Assembly (NCBI GenBank): GCA_001566295.1
Contig: KQ964248.1
Location: 1,984,001-2,048,000, forward strand
Direction of reading: 5' to 3'
Length of the DNA stretch: 64,000 nucleotides
Source: Microdochium bolleyi
Lineage: Eukaryota; Ascomycota; Sordariomycetes; Xylariales; Microdochiaceae
Shown in pieces: positions 9,678 through 21,503 of the stretch (positions within the stretch are counted from its first letter, which is position 1; the number at the start of each line of letters is the position of its first letter). The notes beneath the pieces were generated by a model. It saw nothing but the letters and a program-made list of their open reading frames with translations, was not told the DNA's origin and made no database searches. Made by a program: the position numbers and the translations under genes.

Positions 9678-12600
9678 ATGTGCGCATTTCCGCCTAGTCG
9701 AAAGAAACAGAAGAGCCACAGGCTGACCAGTCGAGTAGGTTCGAAAAATCGCTATACGACCTCATCCGGGGGATGCGAAACCACAAGGGCAAAGAGAAGG
9801 AGTATATACAGAACTGCCTGAAAGAATGCAGGGCAGAAGTCCGCAGCCAGGATATGGGTCAGTCAGAGCTCAGCACCACGATTTGCGCACTCGATAGGGG
9901 ACCGTCATGCTGACAGAACGACACCCGGGCAGACCTCAAAGCGACGGCGATGCTGAAACTCATCTACCTCGAAATGTTTGGAAATGACATGTCATGGGCA
10001 TCCTTCCACGTGTTGGAGGTCATGTCCTCACCCAAGTACCACCAGAAGCGCATAGGGTATCTGGGCGCCGTCCAAACGTTTCGTCCCGACACCGAAGTCC
10101 TCATGCTGGCTACGAACCTTCTCAAGAAGGTAAGCAACACCAGAGCGTCCCGCCCCGACCCGACCACGGCTACTGTTTACTCATACGATCTCTTGACAGG
10201 ACCTTGTAGCTTCATCGACCACCACCATCGGCTTGCCGATCGTCACGTTGCCGCACGTAATAACGCCATCTCTCGCACTCTCCGTCCTGCCAGACCTCCT
10301 GCCGAGGCTTAGTCACACACATCCGAACGTGCGCAAGAAGACAATCGTGACGCTCTACAGGTTAGCTTTGGTGTACCCTGAGACCCTCCGTGCTGCGTGG
10401 CCGAAGATCAAGGAGCGGTTGATGGATAGGTCAGAGGATTCGAGCGTCACAGCAGCGATAGTCAACGTGGTCTGCGAGCTCGGCTGGCGGAGGCCACGGG
10501 ACTTCCTGCCTCTTGCGCCTCGGCTATTCGAGCTGCTCGTGGATAGTGGCAACAACTGGATGGCAATAAAACTGATTAAGCTGGTAAGTTTTCGCTCGTG
10601 GGTGTCGATTTTGTATGTGGCCCACTAACATAGCGAAGTTTGCTACCCTGACGCCGCTCGAACCGAGGCTGGTCAAGAAACTGTTACCGCCTCTGACGGA
10701 GATCATCCGTACAACCCCTGCCATGTCATTACTGTACGAGTGCATCAACGGCATAATACAAGGCGGTATTCTCGGCGAGGGCGATAGCGCAGATGGCCAG
10801 GAGGAGATCGCTCAACTCTGTGTGAGCAAGCTGCGAAGCATGGTCATGATTGATGGGGATGCCAACCGTGAGTGTTCTTGTGGTCCAAATCATGCCTCCC
10901 CCACTAACCCTTTACTGGCAGTGAAATATGTTGCGCTCCTCGCATTCAATAAAATCGTCGTGACCCATCCTTGGCTGGTCGCTCAACAGGAAGATGTCAT
11001 CCTCGAGTGCATCGACAGCACAGACATTTCTATTCGTGTCAATGCCCTGGATCTTGTACAGGGCATGGTCAACAGCGATAACCTCGTCTCCATAGTCAGC
11101 CGGCTCATGCGCCAGCTGAAATCATCTTCCGCTGAACAACAAGACCGATCCCGTGATCCAGAGCTTGATGGATACGACGATAACGACTCTGATCTGGCGT
11201 CTGGCCCAGGCAAGGCTGAAAAGTCGCAAGATCCGCCAATTCCTGACGAGTACAGGTTCGATGTCATCAATAGGATACTGAACATGTGCAGCCAAAACAA
11301 CTACAGCAACCTCGCCGACTTTGAATGGTACATCGATGTGCTTACACAGCTCGTCCGGATGGTCCCGAGCACGCGAGACGCATACGATCAGCAGTCGCCA
11401 TCAAGCTTCGGACGATCGACACAGCACGATGTCTCGGAGAAGGTTGGCAACGAGCTTCGAACCATCACCGTAAAAGTACAAGCTGTGAGACCTGCGTGTG
11501 TACAGGCATCTGAGTCCACAATATCACTCCTGGCGCGGGATGCCAGCTCGAGTCTCGGCAGCGTCCCCGGTGCGCTGAATGCAGTGGCGTGGATTCTTGG
11601 TGAGTATGCAACGGAACTCTCGTCACCAGAAGACACTCTCGGGCACCTATTGCAGCTGGTCTCCCGGGCACAAGCTCCAGAAACCATTGCGTCATGCATC
11701 CAGGCGATCATGAAAATATTCTCCCTCATTACTGGGGATGAATCTTCATTGTGGACACCAGAACGCAAGTCGAAAACGCTCTTGCTCATGGCGAGAGTAG
11801 TCGACGTCTTTGAGAAGCTCGCCCTACACCCAAATCTGGAGGTGCAGGAGCGTGCAGTGGAATTCACAGAACTGCTCAGGCTCACCACGGAAGCTGCGTC
11901 CAGCCAAGAAATCTCAACAGAGACAATTGCTCAAGATACTCCGCTGCTCTTGACACAAGCTATCCCATCACTATTCACAGGCTGGACTCTGCATTCCGTC
12001 GCGAGCGGCGCGCAGAAGAATGTGCCTGCTCCCGATGGGCTAGATCTCGACGAGCCAATAAACCCTAATCTCAACCGATTACTCGCCTCAGCTGACATGC
12101 TTGATGTGGGCAGCGAGGAGTCCGATGAGTTTGATGCATACTACCACCAGAAGCCAGTGCCAACGAGCATCATGTCTGAGCCGGCGATCAATAGACTAGC
12201 CGAAAAGCAAGAAGATCCCGTCAGCTCATACCAACAGCCCACAGAGGACATGTATCTCGATCCAGACATCGTCGCACGACGGAAGGCCGAGCGGCAGGAT
12301 AAAAATCGCGACGACCCATTCTACATAGGCGGTGACACTCAGCGATCGTCCACGCCTATTCACAGCATCCTCCAGAACTCGAACGGGCCGGATCTTGATG
12401 TCGATTCGATCCCAATCATGAAGCTGGACCTCGAGAACCTCAGCTCGGCTGGCAGCGCTCCTCCAAAGAACGTAAGACCCGCCAAGCCGCGTATACGGCA
12501 GAAGATCGAGATCGCCGCAGACGAGAACCTTGGGAGCAGCGGTGCGAACACGCCGAGGAGTCTGGATTCGGATGGCAATAGCAACACCGCAGAGGCGACC

Positions 12601-13086
12601 GCACGGGCTCGTGCTCGCAACCGCAAGCTTCTTGGTGTCGACTCGGCCAATATCGGCTCTCTCGCGCTCGAGGGCGAGGCTGGCGGGCCGGGTGATTCGG
12701 GGTCATCATCACAACTAGATCCGGAGGCCCAGCAGCGGGAGGAAGCCGAGATGGCCAAGGCCATGAAGGAGGTCGAGCGTCTGCGCCTCGAGATGCAGCG
12801 AGCCAACGAGCGTATACAGGTCGCCCAGGGTGTGGACGCCGAGGGCACGGTCGTCAAGAAGAAGAAGACCAAAAAGGCCAAGGCCGAGCAGGGAGCTGAC
12901 GGCGATGCCGCGGCCGTTGTGAAGCCCAAAAAGAAGAAGAAGGTTGCCACTAAGGCAGAGGGTGACACTGCTTCTGCTGCTGCTGCCGAGGGCAACGGGG
13001 ACATCATCGCCGTCAAGCCGACAAAGAAGAAGAAGAAAGTCGCACGGGCGGTGCAGTTGCAGGGTAACGAGGACAAGGCGCAGTGA
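9678..13086 (+). CDS. APL5: AP-3 adaptor complex delta subunit (Apl5)
   Basis: Proposed exons are 9678-9679, 9739-9857, 9933-10129, 10200-10583, 10639-10867 and 10922-13086, giving 1031 residues. AP-3 delta is a large subunit of the adaptor that sorts cargo such as SNAREs and alkaline phosphatase from Golgi to vacuole. The N-terminal adaptin repeats are clear: MFEKSLYDLIRGMRNHKG, LKLIYLEMFGNDMSWASF, QKRIGYLGAVQTF, VRKKTIVTLYRLALVYPE and LLYECINGII. The middle shows DFEWYIDVLTQLVR, and the C-terminal third is a charged hinge with Lys-rich blocks (KKKKTKKAK), as in other delta subunits. The start codon appears to be split: AT at 9678-9679, a 59 nt intron (GTGCGC donor, CTGAC branch site, TAG acceptor), then G at 9739. 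The 54 nt intron 10868-10921 is a multiple of three without a stop, so a caller could read through it. Confidence 0.92.
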
Positions 13087-13511
13087 GTCCTCTGACGAGG
13101 CACGTCATCATCTAGATATCGGAATGCAAGAGTTCTCAAAATAGATCAATCTCATAATGAGCACGTGCTTGAGTGGAACTGCTTGTTGATATTCCCTCCC
13201 AAGCGACCAGATCCACGAACGGTGCGGAAATCACGATATCGGTAGGATAGAAGCCATGATGTAAACATTTTGATGTATCTATTTTCTTGCGCTAACTCCT
13301 CATGTCATCCTCCTCATCACTTTGCTTTGTACAGACATAGAAAATGAGTTTCGACAAAAGGGTATACCATCTCGGAAGATCAGTTCTATCCCAGAACCAT
13401 AACGCCCCCTTTTTCGCATCGCTTTTGAAAGGATCGTTTGATTTCGTTGCCCATGTCGCCATCAGCTCGACACAACTAAAGTGTGACAAGCAGACACTGT
13501 TGGAGCCCGCT
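13087..13511. other. Convergent 3' intergenic region of APL5 and the RhoGAP gene
   Basis: A tail-to-tail gap of 425 nt, A/T-richer than the exons. It holds only presumed 3' untranslated sequence; I see nothing else in it. Confidence 0.6.
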
Positions 13512-16235
13512 TTAGTCTTCCATCGGCTTGTCGCTCAACGTCACGCCGCGGTCCTCGCCAGAGGGAGGCGTGCTAGGTGCCACTTTCCGACCAGTGAAAC
13601 GACCCCCGGGTCCGAGACTGTCACGCTTTGAAAGACTGCCCTCTTCCTGGCGCAAGTCACCGTTCGAAGCATCAACTGAGCCTGCTCCGGGTCCGTCAGG
13701 CACCTCGAGAGAGTTCCTGTTCAAGGTAGCGCCAAGACTGCTCCGATGCCTGTCATTGCCCGAGGTTGGGCTTGTCTGCACCGCCACTGGGAATCTTGTC
13801 TCGGGGCCACCTGTGCTTCTGTCGCGACGATGACGGGGGCTAGGCGCCGGACTGCGGTCTCTACCTCGAGTACTTCCATTACCGGCCTTTTCCAACAGGG
13901 CTCTCTGGCGCTCCTCCATGTGAGCTCGTCTGTTGCTCTCATCAGTGCTGATGGCTCGAGGGCGGTTAGAACTGCCACTGCCGACAGAGCTGGAGTGTGA
14001 CAAGCTGGACATGCGCTTCAATTCGCTGAAGATGGCATCTTTGTGGACGAACAGATCTCGAACCAGCCTGTAAGCGTGCTTTTCCTCCATGGTCAAGGAC
14101 GTGTCAGCACGTGGCCGCAGGATACAGGGTGCAAGCGATGTGGCGAGATCCTGTACGTATTGCTCGTCGGCAGAGGTGAGCTCAATCAGCCTGGTGAAGT
14201 GGTTCATGCATGCATCCAGAGTCGCGATATTGGTCAGACGCAGCTGCGACAGGGTCTGCTGCAAAACACTGACGCGTGCCTCGTCTGAAGAGTCATTCTG
14301 TGTAGTGTAGATCGTGCGGACGATTTCGTACACATGAGATGACACGAGAGAATCTGTTCCGCCAGTTAGTGCATCCATGTAGGCAAGGACTATGGGGCAT
14401 ATACATACCAGGCAACTCGAGAAGGTAGAGTTTGAGAAGATTGGCAACAGTGGGGACATCAAAATCGTTGAACACGTCCATGGTGAAGGCTCTGCCGTTG
14501 TTGACTCGGTTACGAAGCCTGTGTACTTGCGCAAGAGGCACTTCGGCCAGCCACACCCCTCGCCGAGCCTCATCGCCTTCAAGATCCGGGTAGTGGTGGT
14601 CAAGGTATGTCAGTAGCGACGTGATGACAATTGGGACACGTTTCTTGTCGGCTCTGGCCCGTGCCTCGAGATCTACTCCGAAAGTCTGCTCATCGACGCG
14701 GTTGTAGTAGTTCTCGTACGTCACAACCTTGGGCGCGAACCGGCCAGTGCGATAATTCTCAAGCAGATAGCGCAGGTCACCTGCTGGCTGAACGGTCTCT
14801 TGGTACAGTATCATCTTGTCGACAGTCGACTGCAAGCTGGGAATAACGTTGCCAATTGTCCCAGAGAAGTCGAGGATGACCGTCTTGATAGCCTTGAGTC
14901 TGTCAAGCTCGCATCGTTCGAGGAACTTCAGATGCATGAAGATAGCCTCTTCCAGATCGCAACGGATCTCGTCCAGCTTGCGCACAGCGGCCTTATACTT
15001 GTCGTCGGTCTCGCGGGCTTCACGCCGCAAGCGCTCTGGCGGGGTCTCGTTGGGGTACGGGTTGTTGAGAGGGTTCCAGTTTGCGAGATATTCGCCGACG
15101 GTACCGACAGGAGAGTCCACCTCACTGCCCGACGTGGTGGGCATCGAAAATGTCCTGGCGATTGTCGCTTTGCGCTCTGGAACACCGGAAAGCTGGAATG
15201 CCTTCGGACGCCACTGGTAGAAGAGCTTCGAGCTGTTGGCAAAGTTGTTGCCAACATTTCCGACAAGGCGGAGGAAACCATTGTTGACCAGGTCCTGGCC
15301 GATACGCTCGGCGTAGCTGATGCTGCTGGATCCCATGTGCTTTTGCAGATACTCCACAATATCGGCTCCGGAAGACGTGTTGATGTATGTTCCCAGAATT
15401 GGAACCTTGGTCTCGCCGGTCTTGATGGTGTTAAGCATGTGTAGAAGGATCTTCTTGACTTGTTCGGCCGAGTACGTCTCGTCGCCAATCTCGAAGATGT
15501 CTTCTTCCTCCTCTTCCTTGTTGGGCGACACCTTGATCTCGGGGATACCGGCAGGAGCCGGCTGCTGCGGGCTTGTTTCCGGATCCTGGAAGGCCAGCTT
15601 GTTCTCCTCCTCGATATCTTCGAGCAAGCGACACTTGTTGAAGTAGTTGCTCCGGAGCTTCTTGACAGCCTCGGCCTGTCGGTCGTGGGTCTTGATCCTG
15701 GACTGCAACTCGTCTTGCGAATCTTGGATCCTCGACTCGTGAGCATCGCACCAGCGCGCGAACGGGTTTACGACAAGGTCGCGGATGCCCTGCGCAATCT
15801 TCTTGTGGTTCCGGGCGGCGTCCTCCATCTCGCTGCGCACGCCATCGTAGGCCTGATGTATCGCAACGGTTAGTGACCCAAAACCCCAGTCGTTCTTCTT
15901 TGGCCCTGCTGCTCACCTTGCGGACACTGGCTCCGTCATCGCGCGAGAAGCCGTTGGCGATCTTGTCGGCAGCTGGTGCAATATCGCCGAGACGCTGGCC
16001 ATAAACCTCCTCAGCTTCAGCACGCATGCGAGCCACCGTCAGGATCTGACGGTTTTCCTGCACGCCCTGCTGCAGTTTGCCAAACAGAACGCCGAGGCCT
16101 GGCAGAAGCAGAGTATTAGCCTCGTTGCCTCCGTGTGCAACGCGAGCCCCACCACGGCGGCTCGGGCGTGGAGGACTACTGGTACTCACCTGCAGCATAA
16201 TCTGCTGACCAGAACGAATCTGCAAACCCAGGCAT
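13512..16235 (-). CDS. RGD2: F-BAR / DEP / RhoGAP domain protein, Rgd2 type
   Basis: Exons on the minus strand are 16235-16190, 16098-15917, 15852-14409 and 14353-13512, giving 837 residues. An F-BAR (FCH) region opens the protein (GVLFGKLQQGVQENRQIL) and resumes after a DEP domain at about 205-295 (TYINTSSGADIVEYLQKHMG, LVNNGFLRLVG). A RhoGAP domain follows at about 465-650 (FGVDLEARARADKKRVP, FDVPTVANLLKLYLLELP, LDACMNHFTRL). This domain order is that of yeast Rgd2, a GAP for Cdc42 and Rho5 in polarity and wall signalling. Where most RhoGAPs carry the catalytic arginine in GxFRxxG, this protein reads GVWLAEV at about residues 509-515, so the arginine finger appears to be absent. The Ser/Arg/Pro-rich tail is probably disordered. 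The paralogue identity is inferred from domain order. Confidence 0.85.
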
Positions 16236-17732
16236 GGTGACTGTAGTGTGCTTTATGATCTGAAAGTGCGAGTTGTACTCGACGGAAGGGATATTCGGCG
16301 AAAGAGAATCAGCTCGGTGGGCGACGCGCCGGCATATCAGGAAGGAGCGGCAGTCGTGATGGGCGTCGGCTCACGACAAGTGAGTCGTATGCAAGGACGT
16401 CGGGCCGCTGTCGTGGGTCGAGCTGGCGCGGGTGCTGGTGCGGAGGCAGAGTTGGGGATGTACAGAAGAGAGGCTATCGTGAAGTCGTGAGAAGGGACTT
16501 GGGCGCGTGGTTGTCGGAAAACAGCAATGCCTGTCGAGGCTGAAAAACGAAGATGGCAGGATGCTCCCGCCAACGACTCGGGCGGCGTCGCAAGTGCTGA
16601 CGAGCCAGCTGGAGGGAGGACCCCAGGTGGAGGCCCACTGCGGACAGGACAGGACAGGACAGCCCTGGACAGGACAGGACAGGAGCAGCCCTGCACCTCC
16701 GCACTGACGTCGCACAAACTGGTGCGCAGCGGCACGCAGCAGCCTCGTCATCCCACGGAGCTCCCCAGCTGCAGCCCTCTTGAAACAGCCCAGGCACAGA
16801 TCGCCATGGCAGTCACTTTGGAGGCCCTAGGATGCGCTCCGTATCTCGCGGCCATGGACACCACGGCTCTCAGCGGGACGAGTGCCGTTTTTAAATATCA
16901 TCTAGCTACTTATCTACAGTTCAACTTCACAGTCGACTCCGCGGTGGAATCTTGGAACACGCCACGTTGAACATCGTGGAAGCAGGGGGGGCCCGAAGCT
17001 GCTGACGCCGCGCGGTGGGACGGACCCCTGGGAGGCCCTCGGCGCAACCGACACGCAGGGTCGCTTTGGATTGGACGAATGCGTCCAATGGCAAGGTTCG
17101 CCATCGTACCTCAAGGTAAAGTATGCAGCTTCGCCTACCTGGTCCATCGGCGTGTCCTCCTGCTCAAGAAGAGATCCAGAGCCAGGACCACTGTGTGATG
17201 AGCGCTGATCCGTCCAAGTAATCATCATCCACAAATCTTGAACGATGGTGTCGCGACTTGGCTGCCCGACCCCCTGGATCGTCACGTTTCATCTCAAGCA
17301 GGCTCCTACATAATACGAGCCGGCGATCCCATCTGTGCCAGCAATTGCTCGGACTGGTCTCGCACCAGCAGGCACAAGGGCCTGAATCAGCTGAGTCAGG
17401 CGGAGGTGTTGGTGGAAAACTGTTGCCCAGCAGAAGATCAAGTGTCCGGCATGGCCACTACAACACTCGTGAGGTCTGAGAGGATACATGCTGCAGGCGG
17501 CTGTGTGAATCGCAAGAGCTCCGTTACGTGAGATGACCTCGGGGACGGTGACGTCGGGCTTACAGCAGCCGCTAATGAAAGACATTGGGAGGCCCAATCC
17601 TGCAGGGTGACAAATGCACACACACCCTGGGGACCCTTGAACCACGGACCGATGTAGATAACGGACGCGCACTTCTACCATGTAAACATCGTCGTGAATC
17701 ATATCGCAACAGTTGCATTCTGAAGGCAATCA
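16236..17732. promoter_or_regulatory. Divergent promoter region with pentanucleotide repeats
   Basis: This 1.5 kb gap separates the start codons of the RhoGAP gene and the membrane dipeptidase. It contains two short arrays of GGACA (16642-16662 and 16667-16683) and G/C-rich stretches. No supported gene is present; short open frames on both strands look random. Confidence 0.5.
16642..16683. repeat. GGACA pentanucleotide repeat, two short arrays
   Basis: About four copies of GGACA (16642-16662) and three copies (16667-16683) are separated by CCCT. The tract is about 410 nt upstream of the RhoGAP start codon. Confidence 0.9.
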
Positions 17733-19319
17733 ATGGAGAAACACCAGACATCTGAGCTGCCTCTGCGCAGAGAGGCACAGCCGGGCCCGTCTGATCGCCC
17801 TGTGTCGCGCAGCCGGGGCATCCTCGTCTCCTTCCTGGCCTTCATCTTCTTCAGCTCCCTGTTGCATCCCACCACCAGATGCCACCATCCCGTGCAGAAG
17901 CTCTACGACCATTGCCGCCCTCACACCATCGAGCAGAGAGTCAAGACTATCTTGACAACAACTCCGCTCATCGGTCAGTACGATCCGTGAGATCCGGCAT
18001 GTCCGTCTGCCCACGCACCACTAACACATCTGCCTGCAGATGGCCACAATGACCTTGCCATACTCATCAGGTTCCTCTACAACAACCAGATCTATGGCAA
18101 GAAATTCACGGAGCCCTTCGAGAAGGGCGGCATGCCAGCACACGTAGACCTGCCCCGTCTGCGAGAAGGCCTTAATGGCGGTGCCTTTTGGAGTGTTTTC
18201 ACGCCGTGCCCAGAGAATGGCACGGACTGGTCCGATGAGAACTATGCAGCCAGTGAGTGTGGCATTCGGTGATCCTGCCGCCACGAAGAGTATGCTGACA
18301 AGAGGAACGCGATTAGGCGTCCAGTTCACTCTACACCAGATCGACCTCATGACGAGGCTCGAGCAGGCTTACCCACGTGACTTCTCCGGTCTTCCTCTGG
18401 GTTCGCGCGGGGCCTGGGCAGCCTTTGACGACGGCAAGCTCGTCTCGCCGCTGGGCATTGAGGGTCTGCACCAGATCGGCAACTCCGCGTCCAACCTGCG
18501 GCGCTTCCACGCTCTGGGCGTCCGCTACGCGACCCTCACGCACAACTGCGGCAACAAGTACGCCGATGCCGCCCTCCAGGAGAACCCCGTAAAGGTTGCG
18601 AAGCCTCACTGGGGCGGTGTCTCGCCCGCGGGCAAGCTCCTTGTCAACGAGATGAACCGGATCGGCATGCTCGTCGACCTCTCGCACGTCAGCGCGGACA
18701 CGATGCGCCATGTGCTCGGCGCGCGCGACGACTGGGCGGGCAGCAAGGCACCCGTCATGTTCAGCCACAGCTCCGCGCACGCCATCTGCCCGCACCCGCG
18801 GAACGTGCCGGATGATGTGCTGCAGCTGGTCAAGAAGACCAACTCCATAGTCATGGGTGAGTGTCCTGAAAATGGGCGCGTTCACGCGAATTGAGCAATA
18901 TGCTGACAGCTATGACCAATGCAGTCAATTTCGCGCCAGACTTTGTCAGCTGCACCAAGTCAGACAACGAGGACGGAATGCCTGACTTCTTCCCCGACAA
19001 CAGCACCCTGGCTCACGTGGTCGACCACATTACCTACATTGGTGGCCTCATCGGATACGACCATGTCGGCCTGGGCAGCGACTTTGACGGGATAGAGGCC
19101 ACCCCAGAAGGCCTGGATGACGTCTCAAAGTACCCAGATTTGATCGCTGAGCTACTGAGGCGAGGTGTTTCTGACAAGGACGCTGGCAAGATTGCCGGTG
19201 GGAACATCCTCCGCGTGTGGAGGGATGCCGAGGAGGTGGCTGCCAAATTGCAGGCCGATGGCGAGCCGGTCCTTGAGGATGATCTTCCAAGCCTGTTCGC
19301 ACCCTCAACGCACGCGTAG
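17733..19319 (+). CDS. Membrane dipeptidase (peptidase family M19)
   Basis: Exons 17733-17973, 18040-18252, 18317-18856 and 18925-19319 give 462 residues. Family M19 (renal dipeptidase) enzymes are binuclear zinc hydrolases that cleave dipeptides, including some D-residue dipeptides. Zinc-site motifs are visible: DGHNDL, the bridging glutamate in GIEGLHQIG, and the histidines in LVDLSHVS and MFSHSSA; GLGSDFDGIE is the substrate-site segment near the C-terminus. A hydrophobic segment after a short basic cytoplasmic tail, at about residues 29-46 (ILVSFLAFIFFSSLL), suggests a type II signal anchor, so the catalytic domain should lie in the secretory lumen or outside. All joins are in phase with normal fungal introns of 64-68 nt. 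Which substrate it uses cannot be told from sequence. Confidence 0.92.
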
Positions 19320-19814
19320 GTGGAACGCTGGCCGGTCTGGGCAATGCTCGCAGCAGCCAGTCTACCAAGCGCGAGAAGAAGATAGCCGGATGATCAGACT
19401 CGTCTTGTTACTCCAAGCAGAATAATCGCACAGTTAGTTAGACACAATTTTTTTTTATAGAAAACCACTGCTCGACACAAGAACGGCGCAAGCCGTGATC
19501 GTTGATCGCCCGGTTCTCAGGGCGCAATAATGTCATCAGTGCTCTCTATTGTACACTTCGTGTTCTGTCATAACCGGCCTGATACTGTACATATAGCACA
19601 ACAACATGTGGTATCAAGAACTCCAGTCCATTTTGGCGGACCTCTTCTCATCTGAACTCACTGCTGACCCCACGCAGTACTCTGCGGAGAAACGGAGGGC
19701 TTTCTGCTCATCATTGTGGCACTTTGGCCCCTCCAAAAAGAAAACCCAGTAATGACCGCACATTTATGTGCCGCCGTACCATATCAGCTCCTCCTCGCCG
19801 ACCACCATCGTAGA
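19320..19814. other. Convergent 3' intergenic region
   Basis: A tail-to-tail gap between the dipeptidase and uS13m genes. It contains a T-rich run near 19449-19458 and A/T-rich sequence consistent with 3' ends. Nothing else is seen. Confidence 0.6.
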
Positions 19815-20396
19815 TCATCGCCGAGCAGTAGGAGCCGGCTTCCCGACATACGTGCCCGTTCGCTCGCCGCGCTCGAGGATGTTGAGCTTGCGCGCCGTCT
19901 CGATCTGCGTCCTCGTCTTCTGGCCCCTGACGGGTAGGTTCATCGCGTGCCTGCGCCCCCTGTACGTGCCCATGTCTCTGAGCCGCCTGATGTTCTCCTG
20001 GACCAGCCGCTTCGCGTCGCTCTCGAGCGTCATATTGGACAGCTCCGCAGTGAGTGCCTGGACCGTCTTTCCGGAGACGTTCTCGAGCCGGGCGAGGGGG
20101 AAGATGCTGTGCTTGGCCATGATGCGCGCTGAAGCTGTCGGGCCGAGGCCGTAGAAGGACTCGAGTGCTTTCTGTTTGATTTGGCCCAAGAGTTAGGAGT
20201 GCGCTGGATTGGGTATGATGCAGGCTGGCCTGCGTCGGCAGGAGGGGTACTTGTCGTCGTTGTCGATGTCGTGGTCGGGTGGGAGGCATACCTTGACGAA
20301 CTTGCGCTCGTGGAAATTTACGCCCAGTATGAACACCTTTGGAGCGAGAGTTAGCCCGACTTGTGAACGAACGAGACGGCTTGTAGGACTTACCAT
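19815..20396 (-). CDS. SWS2: Mitochondrial small-subunit ribosomal protein uS13m
   Basis: Exons on the minus strand are 20396-20394 (the ATG alone), 20336-20292 and 20171-19815, giving 134 residues, normal for uS13m. The protein sits in the head of the mitochondrial small ribosomal subunit. Recognisable parts are VFILGVNFHERKFVK, KALESFYGLGPTASARI, ESDAKRLVQENIRRLRDMGTYRGRRHAMNLP and PVRGQKTRTQ, the last being the conserved uS13 tail. The first intron (57 nt, GTAAGT donor, CTAAC branch site, AAG acceptor) follows the ATG directly. It contains no in-frame stop and is a multiple of three, so retention would insert 19 residues after Met1. The gene is head-to-head with the cyclophilin gene, 444 nt apart. 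Confidence 0.9.
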
Positions 20397-20840
20397 CTTG
20401 GCTGTGTGTTGGCCCTGTACCCGGGTCCGGATGTGCTCACGTTGTCTGAAGAGGTGGTCGTGGAGTTCGACACCGTCAACTTTTGGATTGACCCATCGTC
20501 AATTGACCACCAGGCTGGAGGCTCATTGCACACCTGGAGGTGTACGCAGCAACTCCCCCTTATCGATAGAGCTCCCGGGCCGCACGACGGAACCCCCGCC
20601 TCCCTTTCTCCCCTTTGAGCGGCGATTGGCTGGACCCTGCAGCACCGAGCTGTCTCAAGGTGTCCACCGTGGAATCGATGAAACGCGGCGGTGTTCGAGC
20701 GAGCTGGCCCAGCTGTCCTCTTTCCCCTCCTACTTAAGACCCCGTTGCTTTCCCCACGGGCCTTTCCCATTGAAGCTCCTCTCAAGCTTCACCTCATCGC
20801 CAATTGCACCACAAACAACCCCTTCTCACCACTGACAGCC
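20397..20840. promoter_or_regulatory. Shared divergent promoter of uS13m and cyclophilin B
   Basis: A 444 nt gap between two divergent start codons. The side next to the cyclophilin (about 20700-20840) is C/T-rich on the plus strand, a common feature of strongly expressed genes in filamentous fungi. No specific factor site is assigned. Confidence 0.5.
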
Positions 20841-21469
20841 ATGTTCAACGTGCGCCGTCTCATCGCAGGCCTCCTGCTGGCCCTGGGAGTGAGCATGCTC
20901 TGCTTCTCCCAGGTCGCCGAGGCCACAAAGGGCCCCAAGATCACCCACAAGGTCTACTTCGACATCACCCACGGAGACGAGACCCTTGGCCGCGTCGTCA
21001 TGGGCCTCTACGGCAAGACCGTCCCCAAGACCGCCGAGAACTTCCGCGCCCTCGCCACTGGCGAGAAGGGCTTCGGCTACGAGGGCTCGACCTTCCACCG
21101 CGTCATCAAGCAGTTCATGATCCAGGGCGGTGACTTCACTCGTGGTGACGGCACCGGTGGCAAGTCCAGTAAGTGACGCCCAATTGCAATCATCGCCCAA
21201 CTTTGCTGCCTTTCTTCTACCAGCAGTCGATGAGCCATCCAATGCTAACAGAAACTCTCCGCACAGTCTACGGCGAGAAGTTCCCCGATGAGAACTTCAA
21301 GCTGAAGCACACCAAGCCCGGCTTGCTCTCCATGGCCAACGCCGGCAAGGACACCAACGGCTCCCAATTCTTCATCACCACCGTCGTCACCTCGTAAGCT
21401 AGACTCGCACCCAAGAGCTCTGCTCAGCCGACGCAGAACAGAATCACTGATCAATTTCACTCGTTCCAG

Positions 21470-21503
<34 letters not shown>

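Noticed and set aside
9973..10583. APL5 translated as separate short genes
   Set aside because: The short frames are exons of one adaptin, joined in phase by clear GT-AG introns and matching the family order.
19711..20289. A 192-codon minus-strand frame over uS13m
   Set aside because: It is in another frame of the uS13m exons and reads as His/Arg/Ala-rich noise.
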